NCBI GenBank assembly: GCA_965200435.1
Contig: OZ241337.1
Span: 744,001 to 808,000, forward strand
Direction of reading: 5' to 3'
Origin: Bin75 sp965200435
Lineage (GTDB): Bacteria; Nitrospirota; Nitrospiria; Nitrospirales; UBA8639
Length of the DNA: 64,000 nt
The position numbers were made by a program, and so were the translations under genes. Positions 8,411 to 16,404 of this stretch are shown here, one piece after another. Every line of letters begins with the position of its first letter. The first letter of the stretch is position 1. Under the pieces are notes generated by a model. That model made no database searches and had not been told where the DNA came from. It saw nothing but the letters and a program-made list of their open reading frames with translations.

Positions 8411-9439
8411 CTACGCCTTCGCTGCCAGTGGGATATGGGGCCAGGACTTGCCACTATCCTGACTCCGAAAGAGGCCGCTGCCGTTCGTGCCCACGTACAG
8501 AATCCGTGAATCACGGGGGTCCATGGCGATCGCTCGAATATTGAAGTTGTCCAACCCTTCATTCGTGGCGCTCCATGTTTGGCCGCCGTCCCGGCTTTGA
8601 AAGATACCCCGACTGGTCCCCATATAGAGGTGCTGCCCGTTTCCCGGCTCCAACACGAGACTGCTCACGTAGAGTTCTCCGAGATCAGCTGCCAGTTTCG
8701 CCCACATCTCACCTTTGTTGAACGTTTTGAACACGCCTTGGGTCGTACCCGCGTAAATGATGTCCGGGGCGAAGGGATCGATCACCAATCGATTCACGCC
8801 CAGAGCCATGGACGCCATTTTGGCGTCGTCGGGGACGAGCCCGTTATTGGCTTTTGTCCAATGGCCCGCTCCATCAAAACTGCGATAGCCCCCCCCACTC
8901 GTTCCCGCATAAAGGATATTGGGGCGGACCGGATCCACAGCCAACGCCACGATAAAATTGATCTCGTTCATGCCTCGCATGCGCTCGGTCCAGGACTGGC
9001 CGGCGTCTTGGGTTTGGAACACCCCGACGGTCGTCGCCGCGTACAGGACTTGCGAATCAACCGGATCGAAGACCAGTTGATTCACATTAGCCGAGATCGT
9101 CCCTTTCTGAATACCGGCATTGCGTGGCAACCAACGTCGTCCCCCGTCCGGACTTTTATACACCCCGTCGGCAAGCGTGCCGGCAAACACGTTGGCCGGA
9201 AGCTGCGGATCGATCTCCAGATTCATGACCCGAACGCGGCTCAACCCTTCTGCAAGCCGCTTCCAGGCCAATCCTCCATCCCGGGTCTTATACACGGCTT
9301 CTTCCGTGGCCACGTAAACCAATTTCGGCTTGGTGGGATGCACCACCACCGCCACGACCCGGTCGCTGCGCTGGGTGCATCCTGCCAGTATACTCACGAT
9401 CATCAACAAGACGACGGCATGTCCCACGACGGTCTTCAT
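8411..9439 (-). CDS. Lipoprotein with a BNR/YCF48-like beta-propeller
   Basis: 342 residues. A lipoprotein signal (LLMIVSILAGC, Cys about 21) is followed by seven or so repeats of the kind LYVATxxGVFQTxDxGQSW, the Asp-box/BNR motif, as in YCF48-HCF136 and sortilin-type propellers. Such proteins are usually assembly factors or binding scaffolds; no substrate can be named. Its start overlaps the stop of the upstream gene by four bases (ATGA), so the two are translated together. It would be anchored to the membrane on the periplasmic side. Confidence 0.82.
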   Translation of the reverse strand: MKTVVGHAVVLLMIVSILAGCTQRSDRVVAVVVHPTKPKLVYVATEEAVYKTRDGGLAWKRLAEGLSRVRVMNLEIDPQLPANVFAGTLADGVYKSPDGGRRWLPRNAGIQKGTISANVNQLVFDPVDSQVLYAATTVGVFQTQDAGQSWTERMRGMNEINFIVALAVDPVRPNILYAGTSGGGYRSFDGAGHWTKANNGLVPDDAKMASMALGVNRLVIDPFAPDIIYAGTTQGVFKTFNKGEMWAKLAADLGELYVSSLVLEPGNGQHLYMGTSRGIFQSRDGGQTWSATNEGLDNFNIRAIAMDPRDSRILYVGTNGSGLFRSQDSGKSWPHIPLAAKA

Positions 9440-10653
9440 CGGCTCAGGTGGGGCTTGCGTGAATCATAGTCCAAGTCCAGGGGGTTCGCATATCCGGTGA
9501 GTTCGACGTACCCGTTCCCGGTAACCGGAGCGTTCCGATAGTGGCCCAGCACGTCCACCGCTCCTTCCCAATACGTCACCCGGGTACTGTTCTCGGTCCG
9601 CAGTTCCTGATCGGCAAGCACCGGTGTCACGGTCACGCGCAACGGGACCGACGGAACCTCCACTATCCATTGCGCCGGATACTGCGCGTGACTGAGAGGG
9701 CTGATCCACTGATCCAGACTTTGCACCACGAAGTCCTCGCGCTTCAGGTGCCTGCTCGTGCCATCCGGAAATATCAACGTCCCGCTCGACATCGGATCAT
9801 GGGAGCCGTCCCGTTTGCGCAGAAGATAGAGCATTAATTCGACGTTCGAGTCAAATTGCACACTGAACCAGTCCCACCCAACCTGCCCCTCACCCAATCC
9901 GCCGGATCCAAATTCATGATCCATCCAACTGGTGCCGGTGACCTGGAACGGTTCGTCGCGCACCCAGACGGTTCCCCTGGTCTCCAGACGAGTGAGTGAA
10001 TAGTAATGCGACGCCTGGCCGGGGGCAGCGCCCTTGCGACTGATCCCTTCCTGTCCGTGAATCACAGGCGGTTTTTTCAGGGTGAGCGTCAAATCGACGC
10101 CGAATACGGAGTCCTGGGCCATGAGATGCAAGCGGTGATGATCCTCGGTCACGGGTTCCAGAATCCAGCGGTCGATCCAGACTTTCATCCGATCGGGGTC
10201 GGCTCCGGCTTTCCCAAAGGCCGCGCGACTCAATTTTTCTGAAAATCGAAAGGTGGCCCCCTCGACGTCGGTTAAGGCCACGTGCGCGAAATACAGGTGC
10301 CGCAACGCCCAGCGCGACGGGTGATTGAGAATGCGCGAATCATCGACGGCCTTGCGGAAAAACGTGACTTCATAGCCGAACCGTCGTGCCGACCGGTCAG
10401 AGATGTGACCGGTGAAGTACCACCACTCCAGGCCGTAGTTGTCATGGGAGCCATGATCGCGTGGGAAAGCATAGACATACCCGGGCCGTGCCGGAAGCAG
10501 GCCCGACGAAGAGACGGAGGCGGGGGCAACACCCGTGGGATCTCCGGATGGAGAAGGAAGAACGCCCTCACCCCGGCCCTCTCCAGTGGAGAGAGAGAGT
10601 AACATCGACAACATGCAAAAAAGGCCTATCAGGCCATGACGCAGTCCCGGCAT
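9436..10653 (-). CDS. CrtC/AttH lipocalin-like exported protein
   Basis: 405 residues, with a signal peptide (LIGLFCMLSMLLSL) and the lipocalin-like fold of the carotenoid 1,2-hydratase/AttH family: DYGLEWWYFTGH-type motif (here YGLEWWYFTGHI, about 75), then WMDHEFGS and GWDWFSVQF later. In many genomes this gene follows ABC transporter genes of the AttEFG type; here those are missing and the propeller lipoprotein follows instead. Despite the family name, carotenoid hydration is not implied. Residues about 22-42 are coded by a repeat found in many bacterial genomes (see 10564-10600). Confidence 0.8.
   Translation of the reverse strand: MPGLRHGLIGLFCMLSMLLSLSTGEGRGEGVLPSPSGDPTGVAPASVSSSGLLPARPGYVYAFPRDHGSHDNYGLEWWYFTGHISDRSARRFGYEVTFFRKAVDDSRILNHPSRWALRHLYFAHVALTDVEGATFRFSEKLSRAAFGKAGADPDRMKVWIDRWILEPVTEDHHRLHLMAQDSVFGVDLTLTLKKPPVIHGQEGISRKGAAPGQASHYYSLTRLETRGTVWVRDEPFQVTGTSWMDHEFGSGGLGEGQVGWDWFSVQFDSNVELMLYLLRKRDGSHDPMSSGTLIFPDGTSRHLKREDFVVQSLDQWISPLSHAQYPAQWIVEVPSVPLRVTVTPVLADQELRTENSTRVTYWEGAVDVLGHYRNAPVTGNGYVELTGYANPLDLDYDSRKPHLSR
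10564..10600. repeat. Dispersed CCCTCACCC...CTCTCC repeat inside a signal-peptide coding region
   Basis: The string ccctcaccccggccctctcc followed by its partly inverted gtggagagagag is a hairpin-forming interspersed repeat. A second, diverged copy lies at 44613-44645. Confidence 0.5.
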
Positions 10654-10672
10654 GGCGTTTCACCCTCCTTCC

Positions 10673-10698
10673 GTAGAGGACGGCCTCCGTGCCGTCCC
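10673..10698 (+). repeat. REP-like hairpin with 5' GTAG
   Basis: GTAG followed by a GGACGGC/GCCGTCC stem (10678-10684 and 10691-10697) with a six-base loop. A close relative lies at 49072-49097. GTAG-headed hairpins are the hallmark of REP elements moved by RAYT transposases. Confidence 0.6.
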
Positions 10699-10816
10699 GC
10701 GACCGGGAAATACACGATCCGCCTTTTCATCAAGAGAGACGATTCCTTCGTTTATCAACTAGCCCTCCCGGAACCACCACGTTGACAGAAATTTTGAACG
10801 TCGGCTATCGTACCGT

Positions 10817-11485
10817 ATGCCTGCCCTAAATGACACGCCTTCTTCAAAAGCCTTTCCCGTCCCGGAGATTATCCCGATCTTTCCGCTTCCGAACGTCGTG
10901 CTGTTTCCGGACACATACGTGCCTCTGCATATTTTCGAGCCTCGATACCGGGAAATGGTGGCCGATGCCAGCCGGGAAGGCGCCTATATAGGCATGGCGT
11001 TGTTCAAACAAGGATGGGAGAGCCAGTATTATGGCAATCCACCCGTCTTTTCTCTGGGATGTGTGGGACGAATGACACATATCGAGCCGCTACAGGATGG
11101 TCGTTCGAACCTGATCCTGCAAGGCTTGTACCGGTATACGATCGAAGAAGAATTCTTCGATGCGCGGTATCGCAAGGCCAAAATCACGTTGGGGCCGAGT
11201 GAACCGTTTCAAACGATTGACGAAGGATCCGTGCGCTTAACCCTCACGGCGTTGGCGACACGCTATCTGCAATCGCAAAAGGCCGACAAACTCTGCCGGC
11301 TTCTGACCGATGAGACCATGACGGATCGCGTCCTGGTGAATGGTCTATCCTCATACCTGGATTTCACAACGCTGGAAAAACAGTTCCTGCTCGAAGCCGA
11401 AAGCCTGCCTCAACAAACCCGCCGTTTGATCGACCTTCTGAAGTTCAAACTCGACGGTGCGCCACAACTGTCGGGGTGGGGATGA
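10817..11485 (+). CDS. LON N-terminal (substrate-binding) domain protein
   Basis: 222 residues matching the stand-alone LON N-domain family (PUA-like fold): IIPIFPLPNVVLFPDTYVPLHIFEPRYREMV near residues 18-48 is the diagnostic opening. The protease and ATPase parts of Lon are absent. Bacterial members are thought to bind unfolded peptides; their role is not settled. The stop overlaps the start of the following ABC transporter ATPase (ATGA), so they form one operon. Confidence 0.9.
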   Translation: MPALNDTPSSKAFPVPEIIPIFPLPNVVLFPDTYVPLHIFEPRYREMVADASREGAYIGMALFKQGWESQYYGNPPVFSLGCVGRMTHIEPLQDGRSNLILQGLYRYTIEEEFFDARYRKAKITLGPSEPFQTIDEGSVRLTLTALATRYLQSQKADKLCRLLTDETMTDRVLVNGLSSYLDFTTLEKQFLLEAESLPQQTRRLIDLLKFKLDGAPQLSGWG

Positions 11486-12465
11486 TGAATCCCGCGGTTG
11501 TGATCGAAGTCGCCCGGTTGGAAAAAACCTTCGGCTCGGTGAAGGCCATCGAGAATCTGTCGTTCACGGTTCACGCCGGTGAAATCTTCGGACTCCTGGG
11601 CCCCAACGGCGCTGGGAAAAGCACGACCTTGCGGATTCTGATCACCGTGCTCCCCCCTTCCGCCGGAACGGCGACGGTGCTGGGGCACGACGTCGTGACG
11701 GAGGCGGATACCGTCAGAAGTCTGATCGGCTACGTGCCTCAGGAGCGCGCCATCGACCGGTTTCTGACTGGTCGCGAACACCTCGAGCTGTTGGGGGGCC
11801 TCTACCATCTGTCCCGGACGGAAACAAACGCACGGATCGCCGAACTGTTGAAGCTTGTCAACCTCGAAGCGCACGCGGACCGTGTGGTCAAAACCTATTC
11901 CGGGGGCATGAAACGCAAACTGGATATTGCCTGCGGGTTGCTTCCCCGTCCCCAAATCGTGTTTTTGGACGAACCCACCCTGGGGTTGGATGTCCAGAGC
12001 CGTCTCCGGATCTGGGAGTATATCCGGCAACTACGGGAGAACGGTGTCACCATCGTTATGACGACCAACTACCTGGAAGAAGCCGACCAACTGTGCGATC
12101 GACTCGCGATTATCGACGGCGGAACCATTCGGATCATCGGATCGCCGCTGGAGTTGAAGACCGGATTGGGGGGCGACAGCCTCTCGTTGACGATCAAGGA
12201 ACACGAAGCAGAAAAACTCCCGCACCTGCGTGACGGATTTATGGCCTTGCCCCTCGTCCGTGACGCCCGCATCAAACCGGACGGCCTGGATATTCTCGTG
12301 GAATCTCCCGAGAAAGCCCTCCCCGCGGTGATCGAGGTCGCCCAACGCCTGGCTTGCGGCATTGAGGGAATCGAGTATCATCGGCCCCGGCTCGATGACG
12401 TGTTTGTGGCCCATACCGGGCACGGGTTACGGGGAGGCACGCCGGACGTGACGGAAGAGGAATAG
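11482..12465 (+). CDS. ABC transporter ATP-binding protein (DrrA/NodI-like)
   Basis: 327 residues. Walker A is GPNGAGKST (about 40), the signature is YSGGMKRKLD (about 137) and Walker B is IVFLDEPTLGLD (about 158). The 100-residue C-terminal extension is typical of daunorubicin-resistance type (DrrA) exporters. It is translationally coupled to the upstream LON-domain gene and 16 bases before its permease. Function: efflux of an unknown compound. A GTG at 11476 would add only two residues. Confidence 0.92.
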   Translation: MMNPAVVIEVARLEKTFGSVKAIENLSFTVHAGEIFGLLGPNGAGKSTTLRILITVLPPSAGTATVLGHDVVTEADTVRSLIGYVPQERAIDRFLTGREHLELLGGLYHLSRTETNARIAELLKLVNLEAHADRVVKTYSGGMKRKLDIACGLLPRPQIVFLDEPTLGLDVQSRLRIWEYIRQLRENGVTIVMTTNYLEEADQLCDRLAIIDGGTIRIIGSPLELKTGLGGDSLSLTIKEHEAEKLPHLRDGFMALPLVRDARIKPDGLDILVESPEKALPAVIEVAQRLACGIEGIEYHRPRLDDVFVAHTGHGLRGGTPDVTEEE

Positions 12466-12481
12466 CACGGGATCTCGGATC

Positions 12482-13267
12482 ATGATCTTCCAGCACTACA
12501 GACAGGAAGTGCTCGCTCTGACGATGCGGTGGGTTCGCCGGCTCAGCCGGGAAAAATTCAGCATGCTGTTTACCCTGGTTCAACCCATGCTGTTCTGGCT
12601 GATCTTCTTCGGCAGCCTCTTTCAACACGCCGCCAACATCCAAATTCTCCAGGCCCCGAATTACATGAGCTTCCTGGCTGGCGGGGTGGTTATCATGACG
12701 GTCCTCAACAACGGGCTGGCCGGCGGCGTCGACCTGTTGTTCGACAAAGAGAACGGATTCCTGGAACGCATGATGGCCACGCCCATTCATCGGTCATCCG
12801 TGATCCTCAGTCGCTACCTGTTCGTGATGGCCATTACCGGCATGCAGATTCTGGTCATTCTGAGCATCGCGTTCGTCTTCGGCGTGCGCCTCGAAACGGG
12901 GCTGCCGGGCATCGCCGTGATTCTGGCGATCGGAATGCTGTTCGGCGTGGGACTGACCGCCATCTCCATGAGCATTGCGTTTTCCGTGAAAAGCCACGGC
13001 GACTTTTTTTCCTTACTGGGCTTTCTTTCCCTGCCCATGATTTTTCTCAGTTCGGCGCTCGTGCCTCTTTCAGCCATGCCGGGATGGATGCAGGCGGTGG
13101 CCTTGGTGAATCCGATGACCTGGGTCATCGACGCCGTGCGCCCGCTCATCATCACGGGATGGGACGCGGCCATTCCCCAGGTGGCCCTGGCCTTCGTGAT
13201 CCTGGCGATCTTCGATGCCGTGTGCCTGTACGGCGGGGCCAAGGCTTTCCGCCGGGCAATCGGGTAA
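12482..13267 (+). CDS. ABC-2 type transporter permease
   Basis: 261 residues with six predicted membrane helices, including MLFTLVQPMLFWLIFFGSLF near the N-terminus, and the family pattern LSSALVPLSAMPGWMQAVALVNPMTW near residue 185-205. It partners the ATPase at 11482. The pair resembles DrrAB or NodIJ exporters. Five bases separate its stop from the next gene. Confidence 0.92.
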   Translation: MIFQHYRQEVLALTMRWVRRLSREKFSMLFTLVQPMLFWLIFFGSLFQHAANIQILQAPNYMSFLAGGVVIMTVLNNGLAGGVDLLFDKENGFLERMMATPIHRSSVILSRYLFVMAITGMQILVILSIAFVFGVRLETGLPGIAVILAIGMLFGVGLTAISMSIAFSVKSHGDFFSLLGFLSLPMIFLSSALVPLSAMPGWMQAVALVNPMTWVIDAVRPLIITGWDAAIPQVALAFVILAIFDAVCLYGGAKAFRRAIG

Positions 13268-13272
13268 AGGTT

Positions 13273-14172
13273 GTGACCCCGGGCTTCTCCGTGATAAAGA
13301 ACACGCCTTCATCCTCCACTAAACGAGCGACGAACATCGAAGCGCTGCTCCATTTACTCTCCGACCACGACCCGCGCATCGCCCGGCACATTCACCAACA
13401 CCTCGTCGACGCGGGCCGCGAGGCCATGCCCTTTCTCAGGGCGGCCCTCAACGACTGCGACGATCCTGCCCTGGCTCTACGCATTCGCGGCGTCATCAGG
13501 GAGATTGCACAAGCGGACGTCGAACAAGAGTGGAGTGCGCTGCTGAAGACTTCGGAACCGGAACTCGACCTGGAAACGGGGGCATTTCTGATCGCCCGGA
13601 CGGGGGACCCACACGTGGAGACAGCTCCCTACCGACAACGACTGGACGCCATAGCCGCCGAACTCAAACCGCTTTCGTCAGGCCCCCTCCTCCAAGTCGT
13701 GCGCCACATCAACGAGCACCTGTTTTACACGCTGCAATTTCGGGGGAACACCCGGCAGTATTACGATCCCAACAACAGTTTTCTGCACCGGGTCCTGGAT
13801 GATCGCGTGGGGATCCCGATCACCCTATCAGTCGTGTATGTCCTCTTGGGACAACGGCTCCACGTACCGGTGGCGGGGGTCGGCCTGCCAGGCCATTTTC
13901 TCGTCGGGTTGCGGACGGAACCCGTGTTCATTGATTGTTTTCACCAAGGGACGCTGCTCACCGAAAAGGATTGTGCACGGCTGTTGCGGGAGTATGGCGT
14001 GGCGTTCGACCGTCGCTATCTCGAACCGTGCTCCCATGCGCACATCCTCGCGCGCATGCTCCGTAACCTCATCGCCGTGTACGAAACCCGTCAGGAACCG
14101 GCAGACGTCAGGCGATTTCGCCGGTTGCTGACCTCTCTTGAAAACCGGGAAAACCGTCCACACGTTCTTTAA
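13273..14172 (+). CDS. SirB1/transglutaminase-like family protein
   Basis: 299 residues, from a GTG just after the permease stop; a second in-frame GTG at 13291 is possible. The central part has the SirB1 family pattern: YYDPNNSFLHRVLDDRVGIP, then ITLSVVYVLLGQRL, then GVGLPGHFLV and FIDCFHQG. This is a transglutaminase-like fold in which the usual nucleophilic Cys is replaced by Ser in ITLSVVY. Known members are of unclear function. The next gene follows closely, so this is part of the 10.8-14.9 kb run. Confidence 0.82.
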   Translation: MTPGFSVIKNTPSSSTKRATNIEALLHLLSDHDPRIARHIHQHLVDAGREAMPFLRAALNDCDDPALALRIRGVIREIAQADVEQEWSALLKTSEPELDLETGAFLIARTGDPHVETAPYRQRLDAIAAELKPLSSGPLLQVVRHINEHLFYTLQFRGNTRQYYDPNNSFLHRVLDDRVGIPITLSVVYVLLGQRLHVPVAGVGLPGHFLVGLRTEPVFIDCFHQGTLLTEKDCARLLREYGVAFDRRYLEPCSHAHILARMLRNLIAVYETRQEPADVRRFRRLLTSLENRENRPHVL

Positions 14173-14200
14173 CCGCGTGCGGAACCGTTCGATTGGCGTC

Positions 14201-14854
14201 ATGGCCACCATCGCGCCTTTATCTCATCTCGACAACCAACAGGGACAAGCCAACCTCACCATGGCGCTGGCCCTGGTCATCATTGTCGTCGGCGGGATCT
14301 GGATTTGGAACCATTTGGACTTCGACACGCAGGACTTTATCGTCGATGAAGTCGTCCCCATCCTGTTTCTGACCCTCGCGCTCACGCTCATCACGTGGGT
14401 GAACGTACGAAAGGTCAAGCGTGCGAAAAACAAAAAAACCCAGCGAGACATGCTCCTCCAAAAATTCGCCGGCGAAAAGGCCCCGCGAAAACGGTTTGAT
14501 CTCGCCAGCCAACTCATTGAACTCAATGACTATCAACTGGAAGGGCTGGAAAGCGTCGCAGGGGACATGGCCGAAGTGTTCCTGTACACCTTCAAACGCT
14601 CCCTGGGTAATAAACAGCACCGTTTTCGGGGCATGGCCGCCAGTTACCTGGGCGTCGTGCAACACCGGGAAAGTATTCCCCTGTTGATCAAAGCATTGGA
14701 AGACGATCACGCGTACGTGCGGAGCTGTGCGGCACTGGCCCTGGGACGTATGCGCGCCACGGAAGCCAAGGCCAAGTTGGAATATACGATGAAGGAGGAT
14801 TGGGATCAGACCGTACGGAGCCGGTCACGAGAAGCAGTTGAAAGAATGTCTTAA
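14201..14854 (+). CDS. Membrane protein with C-terminal HEAT repeats
   Basis: 217 residues from the ATG at 14201. Two membrane helices (MALALVIIVVGGIWIW and VVPILFLTLALTLITWV) are followed by a basic segment (RKVKRAKNKKTQR) and then alpha-helical HEAT/PBS-type repeats: HRESIPLLIKALEDDHAYVRSCAALALGRM. HEAT repeats bind proteins, so this is probably a membrane-tethered adaptor. Last gene of the plus-strand run; the next gene is convergent, 17 bases away. Confidence 0.75.
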   Translation: MATIAPLSHLDNQQGQANLTMALALVIIVVGGIWIWNHLDFDTQDFIVDEVVPILFLTLALTLITWVNVRKVKRAKNKKTQRDMLLQKFAGEKAPRKRFDLASQLIELNDYQLEGLESVAGDMAEVFLYTFKRSLGNKQHRFRGMAASYLGVVQHRESIPLLIKALEDDHAYVRSCAALALGRMRATEAKAKLEYTMKEDWDQTVRSRSREAVERMS

Positions 14855-14871
14855 GGAACGCCAAGAGGGAG

Positions 14872-15507
14872 TCAGGGCGCTCCCGTCACACGACCCATCG
14901 CGGCCTGGTCCGCATCGGTGAACCGGTACCCTTTGCTGTACAGCGTCTGCATGCTATCGGTCAGGATCGTAAACTCGACCGCCTGACGAACGTCATCGAA
15001 TTTCCCCTTCAGCTTCGCAAGTGGCTGAACGGGAAGGTCGCCCTCCGACAGCGCCATGTTCAGGGATGTCCATATATCCCGGAGTTCACTGGCGTTATAG
15101 CGCTCGTCGTCATCCCGATCGGCCACCAAGGCCAATTGATAGAAGGTCAGGCTCAACGAGAGGGTGGATTGGGTATACGCAAAAGCCTGACGCGCTTCGT
15201 TGATTCCAGGGTATCGATTGGCACAGGCGTGGGAGTCGGGGTCTGCTTCCGCAACGGAAAAAGAAAGGCGTTCCACGTCGGGGCGAACCACGGGAGACTG
15301 TTTCAATTGCTCATAAAACCACGAGGTACAGGATTCCGCGACCGCAAAATCGACTTTGTCCCTGTTGATCTGCTGGGCGATATGGTGAACGAATCCCTCG
15401 AACACGTCGCTGCCGATTGCCGCGACACTCGGCCCGCCTGCCACAAGAGCCATGAGCAGGCCGCCCATGCACCCAAGTGCCCGTTTCCATGATCCCGACC
15501 GGTCCAT
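14872..15507 (-). CDS. Exported protein of unknown function
   Basis: 211 residues from the ATG at 15507. It begins with MDRSGSWKRALGCMGGLLMALVAGG, a signal peptide with a likely cleavage after VAA. The mature part is helical, with one segment (ALVADRDDDERYNASELRDIW, about residues 130-150) that resembles an EF-hand loop (D-x-D-D-x-x-x-Y). No family recognised. An upstream ATG at 15612 would add a poorly fitting lead. Confidence 0.6.
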   Translation of the reverse strand: MDRSGSWKRALGCMGGLLMALVAGGPSVAAIGSDVFEGFVHHIAQQINRDKVDFAVAESCTSWFYEQLKQSPVVRPDVERLSFSVAEADPDSHACANRYPGINEARQAFAYTQSTLSLSLTFYQLALVADRDDDERYNASELRDIWTSLNMALSEGDLPVQPLAKLKGKFDDVRQAVEFTILTDSMQTLYSKGYRFTDADQAAMGRVTGAP

Positions 15508-15831
15508 GAGGGCAGTATAACACCGGTCCGGAACCGTCGCCAGGGGGATTTCCTTTCCCGGGCGCCACGTGGGACTGCCGTCGGGATGTCCGGAAACCAT
15601 GGCCATGCTCAAAGAGCGCGGCTACCTGCCCCACCCTCTCGCCCTGGATCCATTCCTCAAATCCGGTGGCTCTGTCAAATGCCTACCCTTGACCTTGAAC
15701 CAGCAGTGCAGGCACACACGTGCAAATTTCCCAAAACTTCTTTACACTCACATCATCTGTCCCATCCCTGCCCCGTTTAAAACAGAGGACGTGCAAGCGG
15801 AAAAGCTCTTTGCGTCGGGGTCTTTGTATTT
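15508..15831. other. Non-coding stretch before the composite repeat
   Basis: No gene that I can support. It holds the promoter of the 14872-15507 gene. Frames in it encode sequence without family features. Confidence 0.45.
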
Positions 15832-15930
15832 GTAGCGGCCGCATCGTATGCGGCTTGGAGGATCCGCTTGCAAAGAAGCGCCATCAGCCTGCCCTCGACA
15901 TCTGTCATCGGGGGATGGCGTAGCGAAAAA
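15832..15930 (+). repeat. Composite hairpin repeat, copy 1
   Basis: Starts with GTAG and a CGGCCGCAT...ATGCGGC hairpin, then a spacer, then GCGCCATC...GATGGCG enclosing CCTGCCCTCGACATCTGTCAT. The same order of parts recurs (inverted) at 24755-24845 and, split by an insert, at 31579-31775. Confidence 0.75.
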
Positions 15931-15976
15931 AAGGCGAGGAGCGTTACCTTTCATTTTGTCAACGAATGAGTGAACA

Positions 15977-16360
15977 TTGACAATTCCGAAATCAAAGAGA
16001 GTCTCTGCGATCTCATTCGACAACAACCGGGGTTTGCACATAGAAGGTAGAACGCATGCCCCCGAACTGTACTTCGACATCGACCCTGACCCCGAAACCG
16101 CCAAACGGATTCGCAAGGAGCGAGACAAAGCCCGTAGCCTCAAACGAACGTCCTGGTGGAAACAGCAATTCCACAAAGGCCTCTGCCACTACTGCGGCAA
16201 CTCGTTTCAGCCGGACCAACTGTCCATGGACCACCTGGTGCCGCTGGCGCGAGGCGGGAAATCGACCAAGGGCAACACCGTCCCGGCGTGCATGGAGTGC
16301 AATCGAAAGAAAAACCTGGAAACACCGGCGGAAACGGTGCTGAGAAAGCTGGAGAAATAG
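15977..16360 (+). CDS. HNH endonuclease
   Basis: 127 residues from a TTG start. The HNH core is clear: CHYCGNSF (about 70), DHLVPLARGG (about 85-94, with the catalytic His), then N-x-VPACMECNRKK (about 100-112). The two Cys pairs bind a structural zinc. It is a stand-alone nuclease, convergent with the restriction-modification genes and 44 bases from them. Its GC content is like the native genome, so it may not belong to the AT-rich island. Role (defence, mobile element or repair) unknown. Confidence 0.85.
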   Translation: MTIPKSKRVSAISFDNNRGLHIEGRTHAPELYFDIDPDPETAKRIRKERDKARSLKRTSWWKQQFHKGLCHYCGNSFQPDQLSMDHLVPLARGGKSTKGNTVPACMECNRKKNLETPAETVLRKLEK

Positions 16361-16404
16361 CCAACTTGCAACGATTGAATAAACTGTAATTCCTTATCAG
16401 TTTC

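Noticed and set aside
12529..13272. Plus-strand frame that overlaps the ABC permease and is continuous with the SirB1-like gene
   Set aside because: The permease frame is the coding one here; the SirB1-like protein begins at the GTG after the permease stop.
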